From PHBD01 sp964578535 (GTDB lineage: Bacteria; Desulfobacterota; Syntrophia; Syntrophales; PHBD01), in assembly GCA_964578535.1 (NCBI GenBank), contig CAZODI010000016.1:4603-68602 (forward strand): a stretch of 64,000 bases of DNA, written 5' to 3'. Under the pieces are notes generated by a model. That model saw only the letters and a list, made by a program, of their open reading frames with translations, ran no database searches and was not told where the DNA came from. A program made the position numbers and the translations under genes. Positions 9,681 through 16,961 of the stretch are shown piece after piece (the stretch's first letter is position 1; the number at the start of each line of letters is the position of its first letter).

Positions 9681-11753
9681 TCAGACCCGGTTCAGCAGCG
9701 TCAACAGCATGTCGATGGCCTTGATCCCCACAAAGGGAACGATCACCCCCCCCGCGCCATAAAGGATCAGGTTCCTTCTGAGGATGGCGGCGGCACCGAT
9801 GGGGCGATATCGGACGCCGCGCAAAGCCAGGGGAATCAGCACGACAATGATGAGCGCATTGAAGATGACTGCCGACAGGATCGCGCTCTGCGGCGTGGAC
9901 AGGCCCATGATGTTCAGAACGGCCAGGTCCGGATAAATGCCCGAGAAGGCAGCGGGGAGAATGGCAAAGTATTTTGCCACGTCGTTGGAGATGCTGAATG
10001 TGGTGAGGGTGCCTCGCGTCATGAGCAATTGCTTCCCGATTCCAACGATTTCAATCAGTTTCGTGGGATTGGAATCGAGGTCCACGAGGTTTCCGGCTTC
10101 CTTTGCGGCCTGCGTGCCGGTGTTCATGGCCACGGCCACGTCCGCCTGCGCCAGGGCCGGCGCGTCGTTCGTGCCGTCGCCCGTCATCGCAACCAGATGA
10201 CCCTGGGCCTGATACGTTCGGATCAGGTTCAGCTTCGCCTCCGGCGTCGCCTGGGCGAGGAAATCGTCCACCCCCGCCTCGGCGGCCACCGCCGCTGCCG
10301 TGAGAGGGTTATCGCCCGTGATCATGACCGTCCGGATCCCCATGCGCCGCAGTTCGAAGAAGCGCTCGCGGATTCCTCCCTTCACAACGTCGCTCAGGCG
10401 GATGACGCCCAGGACATCGGTCCCCTCGACGACAACCAGCGGCGTGCCTCCCTCGACGGAGATGCCGTTGACGATGGCGGTTGCTTCGTCCGGAAAGCGG
10501 CCGCCCTTCGCTTTTACATGGGCTTCCATGGCATCGGCTGCACCTTTGCGAATCTCCCGTTCACCGAGATTCACCCCGCTCATGCGGCTCCTGGCCGTGA
10601 AGGGAATGAAACAGGCGCCCAGCGTCTTGATGTCGCGCTCGCGGATGCCATAGGCCTTCTTGGCCAGAACGACAATGCTCCGGCCTTCCGGCGTTTCGTC
10701 GGCCAGCGACGCGAGCTGTGCCGCATTCGCCAACCGTTGCGCCGTCGTCCCCTGCACCGGCAGGAATTCCGTTGCTTCGCGGTTTCCCAGGGTGATGGTA
10801 CCGGTTTTATCGAGCAGCAGGACGTCCACATCGCCGGCGGCCTCCACGGCCTTGCCCGACATGGCGATGACGTTCGCCTGGATCATCCGGTCCATGCCGG
10901 CGATGCCGATGGCCGAGAGAAGGCCCCCGATGGTGGTCGGAATGAGGCAAACCAAGAGGGCAATGATCACCGTCAGGCTGACGGGAGATCCCTGTCCCGT
11001 CGCCCCGACGCTGTAGATCGAAAAGGGAACGAGGGTGACCGTGGCCAGGACGAAAATCAGCGTGAGCCCGGCCAGCAGGATGTCCAGGGCGATCTCGTTC
11101 GGCGTCTTCTGGCGTCTGGCTCCCTCCACCATGGCAATCATCTTGTCGAGGAACGTCTCCCCGGGATTCGCCGTGATGCGGACGATGATCCAATCCGACA
11201 ATACGCGTGTGCCTCCGGTGACGGCGCTGCGGTCGCCGCCGCTTTCCCTGATGACCGGGGCGCTCTCCCCCGTGATGGCGCTCTCATCGACGGACGCGAT
11301 GCCGACAACCACCTCTCCGTCGCCGGGAATGATGTCTCCCGCCTCCACGAGCACGAGATCCTCCTTCTTGAGCTCTGCACCGGAAACAACGTCCGCCCCG
11401 GCATCCCGATCCGGTACCCGAAGAAGCTTGGCCGTGACATCCCGTCGCGCCCCTTTCAACGACCTGGCCTGGGCCTTGCCCCTGCCCTCCGCCATGGCCT
11501 CGGCGAAGTTGGCGAAAAGAAGCGTGAACCACAGCCAGAGGGCGATCGCCATGATGAACGAGGATTTCTCTTCGCCCGGACCGAACAGGGACTGAAGAAA
11601 GAGCAGCGTCGTCATGACGCAGCCGACTTCCACGACAAACATCACGGGGTTCTTCACGAGGTGCAGAGGATTCAGCTTGACGAAGGCGTCGATAAGGGTC
11701 TGCCGGAGGTTCCGCCTGTCGAGAAGCGAAAATGATTTCACCTTTACCGCCAT
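9681..11753 (-). CDS. kdpB: KdpB, P-type ATPase catalytic subunit
   Basis: A 690-residue P-type ATPase. The phosphorylated Asp is in LLDKTGTIT, the actuator motif is TGESAPV, the nucleotide domain includes KGAADAM, and the hinge is MTGDGTNDAPALAQADVAVA. The cytosolic start MAVKVKSFSLLDRRNL and the predicted membrane helices match KdpB. It hydrolyses ATP to drive K+ import through KdpA. It follows kdpA by 12 bases, so translation is probably coupled. Nothing appears missing. Confidence 0.98.
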   Translation of the reverse strand: MAVKVKSFSLLDRRNLRQTLIDAFVKLNPLHLVKNPVMFVVEVGCVMTTLLFLQSLFGPGEEKSSFIMAIALWLWFTLLFANFAEAMAEGRGKAQARSLKGARRDVTAKLLRVPDRDAGADVVSGAELKKEDLVLVEAGDIIPGDGEVVVGIASVDESAITGESAPVIRESGGDRSAVTGGTRVLSDWIIVRITANPGETFLDKMIAMVEGARRQKTPNEIALDILLAGLTLIFVLATVTLVPFSIYSVGATGQGSPVSLTVIIALLVCLIPTTIGGLLSAIGIAGMDRMIQANVIAMSGKAVEAAGDVDVLLLDKTGTITLGNREATEFLPVQGTTAQRLANAAQLASLADETPEGRSIVVLAKKAYGIRERDIKTLGACFIPFTARSRMSGVNLGEREIRKGAADAMEAHVKAKGGRFPDEATAIVNGISVEGGTPLVVVEGTDVLGVIRLSDVVKGGIRERFFELRRMGIRTVMITGDNPLTAAAVAAEAGVDDFLAQATPEAKLNLIRTYQAQGHLVAMTGDGTNDAPALAQADVAVAMNTGTQAAKEAGNLVDLDSNPTKLIEIVGIGKQLLMTRGTLTTFSISNDVAKYFAILPAAFSGIYPDLAVLNIMGLSTPQSAILSAVIFNALIIVVLIPLALRGVRYRPIGAAAILRRNLILYGAGGVIVPFVGIKAIDMLLTLLNRV

Positions 11754-11765
11754 GATTCGCTCCGA

Positions 11766-13511
11766 TCAGCGTACCCAGGCCAGATGCTCGGCAATCGGCC
11801 CCAGGGCCAGTGCGGGGATGAAGGTCAGGGCTCCCACCAGAAGGATCACCGCAACCAGGAAGACCACGAAAAGCGGTGTGTGCGTGGGCAGGGTGCCTGC
11901 ACTCGCGGAAACCCGCTTTTTGCGCGCCAGAGAGCCGGCAACCGCGAGGATGGGGATCATCAGCCAGAATCGCCCGATCAGCATGGCACAGCCCAGGCTC
12001 ACGTTGTAGAAGAGAGTATTGGCATTCAACCCGCCGAATGCGCTGCCGTTGTTGTTGGCCGCCGAAGAAAATCCATAGAGAATCTCGGAAAAACCGTGGG
12101 GACCCGGATTGAAGATTCCGGCCAGCCCCGGTTTCGTTACAACGGCAACGGCCGTACCGACAAGGACGAGGGCCGCCGGAATCAGGATGGCCAGGGAGGC
12201 CATCTTGATTTCGAAGGCTTCAATCTTCTTGCCAAGGTATTCCGGCGTGCGGCCCACCATGAGCCCCGCAACAAATACGGCAATGATTACGAACATGAGC
12301 ATGCCGTACAGGCCGGACCCCACGCCCCCGAAAACGATTTCCCCCAGTTGTATCAACAACAGAGGAACAAGACCTCCCAGCGGGGTGAATGAATCGTGCA
12401 TGGAATTGACGCTTCCATTGGAGGCGGCAGTCGTGGCAGCCGCCCAGAGGGTGGAGTTGGCGATGCCGAACCGGACTTCCTTCCCTTCCATGTTGCCGCC
12501 GGATTGAAGGGGGCTCGCAGCCTGGTCGACATTCATCTGCCGGAAGGAAGCGTTGCCCGCCTGTTCGTTGAACACACAGACACCCAGCAACGGAATGAGA
12601 ATCAGCATGAATGCGGCAAGCAACGCCCATCCCTGCCTCCTGTCACCCAGCATCCTGCCAAAGGTGATGCAAAGCGCCGCCGGAATGAGCAGGATCGCAA
12701 CCATCTCCAGAAAATTGGAGAGGGGGGTCGGGTTTTCCAGCGGATGGGACGAATTGGTGTTGAAGAACCCGCCGCCGTTCGTACCCAGTTGCTTGATGGC
12801 GACCTGGCCGGCTGCAGGTCCCAGGGCGATACTCCGCTCAACCACTGCTGTATTGCCGTTCCGATCCGCGGCTTGTTCCAGAAGCTGAATCCCGGCGGGA
12901 CCGTTCCATGTCTGCACAACTCCTTGTGAAACGAGCACGAGGGACAGGAGCAGGGCGATAGGAAGCAGGATGTAAACAACGGAGCGCGTCAAATCCACCC
13001 AGACGTTTCCGATGGTCTGGGACAGAGTCCGTTTCAGTCCCCTGATGAGGGCCATCAGCACGGACATTCCCGCCGCCGCAGAAACGAAGTTCTGGACGGT
13101 AAGGGCCGTCATCTGGGTAAGAAAGCTCATCGTGGTTTCGCCACTGTAGGCCTGCCAGTTCGTATTCGTGACGAAGCTCGCGGCCGTATTGAAGGCGAGA
13201 TCCGGAGGAACCGCCGGCAATCCGGCGGGATTGAGCGGCAGCATTCCCTGGAATCGCTGAAGCAGATAGGCCGCAAGGAATCCCAACAGGCTGAAGACGA
13301 GCAGCCCGCCGGCATAGGCTTGCCACGACATTTCCTGCCCTGCGTCGATCCGGCAGCACCTGTAAATCCACCTTTCCACCGGACCGGCGAGCCTGCTCAG
13401 AAATACGGTTTCTCCAGAATAGATCTTTGCCATGTATATTCCCAGAGGAACAGACAGGACAAAAAGTACAAGAAAATAGATCGTGATCTGAAGAAACCCG
13501 TTGGAGCTCAT
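11766..13511 (-). CDS. kdpA: KdpA, K+-binding translocating subunit
   Basis: A 581-residue polytopic membrane protein of the K+-transporter superfamily. Selectivity-filter-type loops are visible, for example TNTNWQAYSGE, GTNGGGFFNTNSSHP and the late SAANNNGSAFGG. About ten hydrophobic helices are spread through the chain. Its ATG overlaps the kdpF stop codon as ATGA. It is the channel-like subunit through which KdpB-driven K+ uptake occurs. Confidence 0.98.
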   Translation of the reverse strand: MSSNGFLQITIYFLVLFVLSVPLGIYMAKIYSGETVFLSRLAGPVERWIYRCCRIDAGQEMSWQAYAGGLLVFSLLGFLAAYLLQRFQGMLPLNPAGLPAVPPDLAFNTAASFVTNTNWQAYSGETTMSFLTQMTALTVQNFVSAAAGMSVLMALIRGLKRTLSQTIGNVWVDLTRSVVYILLPIALLLSLVLVSQGVVQTWNGPAGIQLLEQAADRNGNTAVVERSIALGPAAGQVAIKQLGTNGGGFFNTNSSHPLENPTPLSNFLEMVAILLIPAALCITFGRMLGDRRQGWALLAAFMLILIPLLGVCVFNEQAGNASFRQMNVDQAASPLQSGGNMEGKEVRFGIANSTLWAAATTAASNGSVNSMHDSFTPLGGLVPLLLIQLGEIVFGGVGSGLYGMLMFVIIAVFVAGLMVGRTPEYLGKKIEAFEIKMASLAILIPAALVLVGTAVAVVTKPGLAGIFNPGPHGFSEILYGFSSAANNNGSAFGGLNANTLFYNVSLGCAMLIGRFWLMIPILAVAGSLARKKRVSASAGTLPTHTPLFVVFLVAVILLVGALTFIPALALGPIAEHLAWVR

Positions 13512-13600
13512 GTAAATAACTCCGGCTTAAGCAAAGCGATAAACAGGTAAATAACGAGACCGATCACAATAATTAAACCGAAAAGATAGAATAGACTCAT
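13508..13600 (-). CDS. kdpF: KdpF small membrane subunit
   Basis: A 30-residue, single-helix protein: MSLFYLFGLIIVIGLVIYLF followed by IALLKPELFT. One long hydrophobic stretch and a short polar tail ending in a K/R-P-E motif match KdpF, a peripheral lipid-like stabiliser of KdpABC. Its TGA overlaps the kdpA ATG, the normal kdpF-kdpA arrangement. It is too short for usual ORF thresholds but is well supported by position and composition. Confidence 0.93.
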   Translation of the reverse strand: MSLFYLFGLIIVIGLVIYLFIALLKPELFT

Positions 13601-13612
13601 GCTAAAATACCT

Positions 13613-13693
13613 CTAAATGATACTGAGTCCCCTTATAAGATAAAAGGTTGCTCCGAAATAAATCCCGATCAGGCATACAAATATAAAATCCAT
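13613..13693 (-). CDS. Second 26-aa membrane microprotein upstream of kdpF
   Basis: A 26-codon frame reads MDFIFVCLIGIYFGATFYLI followed by RGLSII. It is a single hydrophobic helix with one Arg near the end. It ends 12 bases before kdpF and begins with ATG after GGAAGG. It lies downstream of the likely kdp promoter, so it would be first on the kdp mRNA. Its size, polarity and position suggest a second Kdp-associated microprotein. I believe similar short frames occur before kdpF in some other bacteria, but I cannot confirm this here. Function is unknown. Confidence 0.65.
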   Translation of the reverse strand: MDFIFVCLIGIYFGATFYLIRGLSII

Positions 13694-13722
13694 TTGATGC
13701 GCCTTCCATTTTTTTTTCAATA

Positions 13723-13795
13723 ATAGCAGGAAAGAAGTAAGGATGCCGTCAAGATAGGGGTGGGAATTATAAAGAAATCATTAAATTTTTCTTCT
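13723..13795 (-). promoter_or_regulatory. Probable kdp operon promoter and AT-rich KdpE site
   Basis: On the minus strand, TTGACG (13747-13752) and TGCTAT (13723-13728) are separated by 18 bp. Immediately upstream, about 13769-13795, is a T/A-rich tract (AAAAATTTAATGATTTC then TTTATAA) of the sort KdpE binds in other bacteria. The transcript would start about 30 bases before the microprotein ATG. The promoter is read from sequence; the KdpE site is inference. Confidence 0.6.
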
Positions 13796-13838
13796 GATGG
13801 GCGAAAAGATGTCGAATATGAGGATGGGATTGTCAATT

Positions 13839-14726
13839 TCACATACTGGTTTGCGTTAAATGTCGACAAATGGCCTCTGTGATTTCCGGCCAGACGCCTT
13901 TCGGCATGTCATGCCCCATGCCGTTGATGAGCAGCAACCTTGATCCCGGTATTACCCGGGCCGTGTCCATCCCGCCTTCGACCGGGATCAGCGGATCATC
14001 GGCCCCATGAACGACAAGCGTCGGAACCCTGATGGAAGACAGCAAGGACCTTCGATCTCCACCCGCAATCACCGCCGTGTTCTGGCGAGCCATTCCCTGC
14101 GGGCAATGGGAACGGTCATAGCTCTTCTCCATGAACGTCCGGGCTCTTTCTTCCTCGAAAGGAAACCCGGGGCTCCAGATCCTCCGCCATACATTCAGAT
14201 TGTGTTCGATGTATGCTCCGCGTTCCTCCGGCGCCGGCGCGACAACGGCGGCGATCGCCTCGGGTTTCCCCTGCGGGAGACCGGGATTCCCGGTCGTCGA
14301 CATGATGGAAGTCAGGCTCAAAACACGGTCCGGATGCCGACAGGAGATCACCTGGGCGATCATGCCGCCCATGGAAGCACCGCAGACATGGGCCTTCCCG
14401 ATGCCCAGGGCATCCAGCAGGCCCACGGAGTCATCCGCCATGTCATCCAGGGAATAGGGCGACTCCACGGTTCTGCCTTCCATGGCCGCTCTGACGGCGG
14501 CCATCATGTCGGGAATCCCCGCTTTATCGAATTTCGTCGAAAGGCCGGCATCCCGGTTGTCAAAACGAATGACGAAGAAACCGTTTTTTGCCAGGGATTC
14601 GCAGAAATCGACCTCCCAGAAGAGCATCTGGGCGCCGCATCCTGCAATCAGCAGCAACGCCGGGGAATAACGATCGCCGAACGTATCATACTCGATCTGA
14701 ATTCCATTCGCTGTGACATGAGACAT
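13839..14726 (-). CDS. Alpha/beta hydrolase
   Basis: A 295-residue alpha/beta-hydrolase-fold protein. The nucleophile elbow is CGASMGGMIAQ (about residue 117), the acid is likely the Asp in VHGADDPLIP, and the catalytic His is in NGMGHDMP near the C-terminus. The oxyanion region is IAGCGAQMLFWEVDF. There is no signal peptide, so it is cytoplasmic. It lies 67 bp downstream of the sigma-54 activator on the same strand and may be co-transcribed with it. Esterase, lactonase or C-C hydrolase activity cannot be told apart from sequence. Confidence 0.88.
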   Translation of the reverse strand: MSHVTANGIQIEYDTFGDRYSPALLLIAGCGAQMLFWEVDFCESLAKNGFFVIRFDNRDAGLSTKFDKAGIPDMMAAVRAAMEGRTVESPYSLDDMADDSVGLLDALGIGKAHVCGASMGGMIAQVISCRHPDRVLSLTSIMSTTGNPGLPQGKPEAIAAVVAPAPEERGAYIEHNLNVWRRIWSPGFPFEEERARTFMEKSYDRSHCPQGMARQNTAVIAGGDRRSLLSSIRVPTLVVHGADDPLIPVEGGMDTARVIPGSRLLLINGMGHDMPKGVWPEITEAICRHLTQTSM

Positions 14727-14793
14727 CGCTTACCCCTTTATCTTTGAATATGAATATGCCGCCTTGCGAGAGAGGCTCGAAGCGGAAATGGGA

Positions 14794-16560
14794 TCAGCAC
14801 CCTTTTTTCTCCCGGCCGATGCCGTATTTCCGGATGCGGTACACCGCGGTCGGCCTGGAGATGCCCAGCATCCGGGCGGCCCGGGACGTGTTTCCCTCGC
14901 AGACGTCGAGGGCCTTGATGAGGAGGTCCCGGTTCCGCTCGTCCAGGCTCCCGGACGATGAGGATGCGCTCTCCGAGATGTTTTTCGCCCTCTCCAGGTT
15001 TGCGGCACCGTCATCCCGGTCGGTCCGGTCCCGCCTCCGCTCGTAATCGCTGTTCATCATGGCGAAGTACCGCAGGGCCTCCATGAGCAGCCGGTCCCGC
15101 GAGGCGGCATCCAGGAAATCCCGGCCGCCGTCCCGCGATTCCCACGCCGGAGCCTCACCGCCCCGGTCGTACCCGCCGTCGCTGTTCACCACGAACGCCA
15201 GGTGGCGCGGCTCGATGACGCTCCCCTCCTCCATGAGGACGACGCGGTCGACGGCGTTCTTCAACTCCCGGACGTTGCCCGTCCAAGGGGCGTCGACCAG
15301 GATTTCCCGGGCCTCCTTCGAGATCTCCTGGAACCGCTTTCCATAGGTCTGGTTGAACTTGTCCATGAAGAACAGGGCGATGGGAAGGATGTCCTTCTTG
15401 CGCTCGCGGAGGGGCGGGAGCGAGATCTTGGCGATGTTCAGCCGGTAGTACAGGTCTTTCCGGAATTTCCCTTCGGCGGTCAACTGCTCCAGCTTCCGGT
15501 TCGTCGCGGCGACGACGCGGACGTCCACCTTCTTCGTTTCCGACCCGCCGACGGGATAGAATTCCCGCTCTTCGAGAAACCGCAGAAGCTTGACCTGTGT
15601 GGATGGCAGCAGTTCGCTGATCTCGTCCAGGAGCAGGGTCCCGCCGTCGGCCAGCTCGAAGATCCCCTTCTTGCCCTCCTGGAGGCCGCCGGTGAACGTG
15701 CCCTTGTCGTAGCCGAACAGCTCGGACTCGACGAGATCCTTGCTGATGGCGCCGCAGTTGATGCGGATGTACGGCTTCCCGACCCGGCTGCTGTGGTAGT
15801 GCAGGATCCGGGCGACGATCTCCTTTCCTGTCCCGGTCTCGCCCTCGATCAGAACCGTCGTGTCGTAGCTCCGGGCGATCTTGAGCGTCTGCGCCAGCAC
15901 CCCCTTCATCTCCTCGCTCTCGCAGACCATGTCCGTCTCGACTTCCTGCCACGACAGGAGCTGCTCGATCCGCTTCTTGTTCCGCTCCTGGAGCTTTGCG
16001 TTCTCGATAACGATGCTGGCCTGGTTCGCGAAAATGGAGAAGGACTTGATCTCGCTCTTCGTCAGGTCCATCTTCACGTCGTTCCGGTCCGCCTCGAGGA
16101 GCCCGATGACGTCCTTCTTGATCATCAGGGGCACGGCCAGCGTGGAGACCCGCTTGTGGATCGCGCTGATCTTCAGGTCGATGTCCGTGATCCGGTCGTC
16201 CTTCGCGTGGTCCTTGATATAGACGGTCTTCCCCGTCTTCATGACGGCCGTCTCGATGCACTCGTGCCGGTCCAGCCGGAAGGGTCGGGTGAGCGCCCGC
16301 TCGCGCTCGGCCGGCTTGAAGCCGATGAGGTACTTGCACTCCAGGAGGCTGCTATCCTCGTCCCTGAGGAAGATGGCAACCCGCGTGAAGCCGAAGACCC
16401 GCGATGTCTCCTTCACAATCTCCGTGAGGATGCGGTCGAGGGTAATCGGTTTCGTCAGGAGGCTGCTGATCTTGTGGATCGAGGACAACAGCTTCTCCTT
16501 CCTCGCCGCATCGAGGATGTACCGGTCCGTTCTCTCCCGTGCTGCGCCTTTTACCGCCAT
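14794..16560 (-). CDS. Sigma-54-dependent activator, GAF-AAA+-Fis
   Basis: A 588-residue enhancer-binding protein. A GAF sensor domain spans about residues 25-190, followed by the AAA+ core with Walker A GETGTGKE (240-247), Walker B LLLDEI (309-314), the R-finger region and GNVREL. A Fis-type helix-turn-helix occupies about 545-588 (NTSRAARMLGISRPTAVYRI). The sigma-54 contact loop reads GTFTGG (287-292) rather than GAFTGA, keeping the essential Phe and Thr. There is no receiver domain, so GAF ligand binding probably controls it. The ATG has AGGA about six bases upstream. It sits behind a promoter and a structured leader with an intrinsic terminator (16600-16770). Its targets are unknown, and I saw no clear -24/-12 promoter in the window. 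Confidence 0.93.
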   Translation of the reverse strand: MAVKGAARERTDRYILDAARKEKLLSSIHKISSLLTKPITLDRILTEIVKETSRVFGFTRVAIFLRDEDSSLLECKYLIGFKPAERERALTRPFRLDRHECIETAVMKTGKTVYIKDHAKDDRITDIDLKISAIHKRVSTLAVPLMIKKDVIGLLEADRNDVKMDLTKSEIKSFSIFANQASIVIENAKLQERNKKRIEQLLSWQEVETDMVCESEEMKGVLAQTLKIARSYDTTVLIEGETGTGKEIVARILHYHSSRVGKPYIRINCGAISKDLVESELFGYDKGTFTGGLQEGKKGIFELADGGTLLLDEISELLPSTQVKLLRFLEEREFYPVGGSETKKVDVRVVAATNRKLEQLTAEGKFRKDLYYRLNIAKISLPPLRERKKDILPIALFFMDKFNQTYGKRFQEISKEAREILVDAPWTGNVRELKNAVDRVVLMEEGSVIEPRHLAFVVNSDGGYDRGGEAPAWESRDGGRDFLDAASRDRLLMEALRYFAMMNSDYERRRDRTDRDDGAANLERAKNISESASSSSGSLDERNRDLLIKALDVCEGNTSRAARMLGISRPTAVYRIRKYGIGREKKGC

Positions 16561-16599
16561 GTCACGTCCTGTACCCGGCCCGTCGTTCCCGGCTCCACG

Positions 16600-16637
16600 A
16601 AAAAACCCCGTCCTCTGCTTGGGAGAAACGGGGTTTC
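16600..16637 (-). terminator. Intrinsic terminator in leader A
   Basis: AAACCCCG pairs with CGGGGTTT around a loop of about 20 bases and is followed by T6 on the minus strand (16605-16600). It lies upstream of the sigma-54 activator gene, so full-length transcription needs antitermination or read-through. Confidence 0.75.
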
Positions 16638-16737
16638 AGTGGCTTGGCCATCGGTCATCACCGGTCTGGGCTGAAACGGTTCGCTGAATACGGAACGGGT
16701 GTCACCTGTTTCCTGCTCGGTCGCTGTGGCTGATGCG
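16600..16737 (-). promoter_or_regulatory. Structured 5' leader copy A with intrinsic terminator
   Basis: Read on the minus strand, about 138 nt run from just after a promoter to a terminator. The conserved blocks are GCGACCGAGCAG, GTTTCAGCCCA, the small hairpin CGGU-GAUG-ACCG followed by CCGATG, GCCACTGAAACCCCG, and a stem with ACGGGGTTTTTTCGTG. A related sequence with the same order lies before the hybrid kinase at 22465-22590. The terminator ends about 40 nt before the activator's ATG, so the RNA may be a riboswitch or attenuator, or a small RNA with read-through. I do not recognise a known riboswitch class. Confidence 0.65.
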
Positions 16738-16742
16738 GAGCC

Positions 16743-16770
16743 ACTATATCGCCTGAAGCGGCTTTGTCAA
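16743..16770 (-). promoter_or_regulatory. Sigma-70 promoter for leader A
   Basis: On the minus strand a consensus TTGACA (16765-16770) and TATAGT (16743-16748) are separated by 16 bp. The -35 element overlaps the former stop codon of the decayed CoA-transferase remnant. The same 16-bp spacing is seen at the leader B promoter. Confidence 0.8.
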
Positions 16771-16860
16771 GCCATGTAGAAGTTCCTGCGCAGGCTCGCA
16801 GCTCCCCCTTGAGGTCCGGGTGGGCGATGTCGATCAGGGCAAGGGCGCGCTCCCGTTTCA
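16771..16860 (-). pseudogene. Remnant of a CoA-transferase 3' end
   Basis: On the minus strand this reads KRERALALIDIAHPDLKGEL and then loses frame. The intact paralogue at 4029-5363 ends RRERGLALIEIAHPDLRGEL, followed by a run to FYMSK. After GELR, a small indel shifts the frame; the bases for N-F-Y-M-A-stop are still present in the shifted frame. Nothing upstream of KRER resembles the family, so only about the last 30 codons remain. It marks a deleted CoA-transferase gene that once lay directly upstream of the sigma-54 activator. Confidence 0.8.
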
Positions 16861-16889
16861 GCAGGAGAAAGAGGAAGGCATGGACGGAC

Positions 16890-16926
16890 GTAAAAAATCG
16901 AAAGGGGGACCGGACCAAAGTCCCCC
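16890..16926 (-). terminator. Intrinsic terminator after cfa
   Basis: On the minus strand GGGGGAC and GTCCCCC (16904-16926) form a stem around a 9-base loop and are followed by TTTCGATTTTTT (to 16892). It lies about 40 bases past the cyclopropane synthase stop codon. Confidence 0.7.
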
Positions 16927-16961
16927 CCCCCTTCTGCTTTCTGGGAAATCCGGATTCTACG

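Noticed and set aside
9273..11735. 820-codon plus-strand frame opposite kdpB and kdpC
   Set aside because: Antisense shadow of well-supported kdp genes; low-complexity, no motif, no ribosome site.
16600..16737. Cobalamin or c-di-GMP riboswitch in leader A
   Set aside because: GCCACTG recalls the B12 element, but the GCCCCCGCAACTG core is missing; the c-di-GMP-I core motifs are also absent. No known class was assigned.
16658..16918. Possible 86-aa minus-strand gene
   Set aside because: It contains the decayed CoA-transferase end and crosses a consensus promoter and a terminator, so it is a pseudogene remnant, not a gene.
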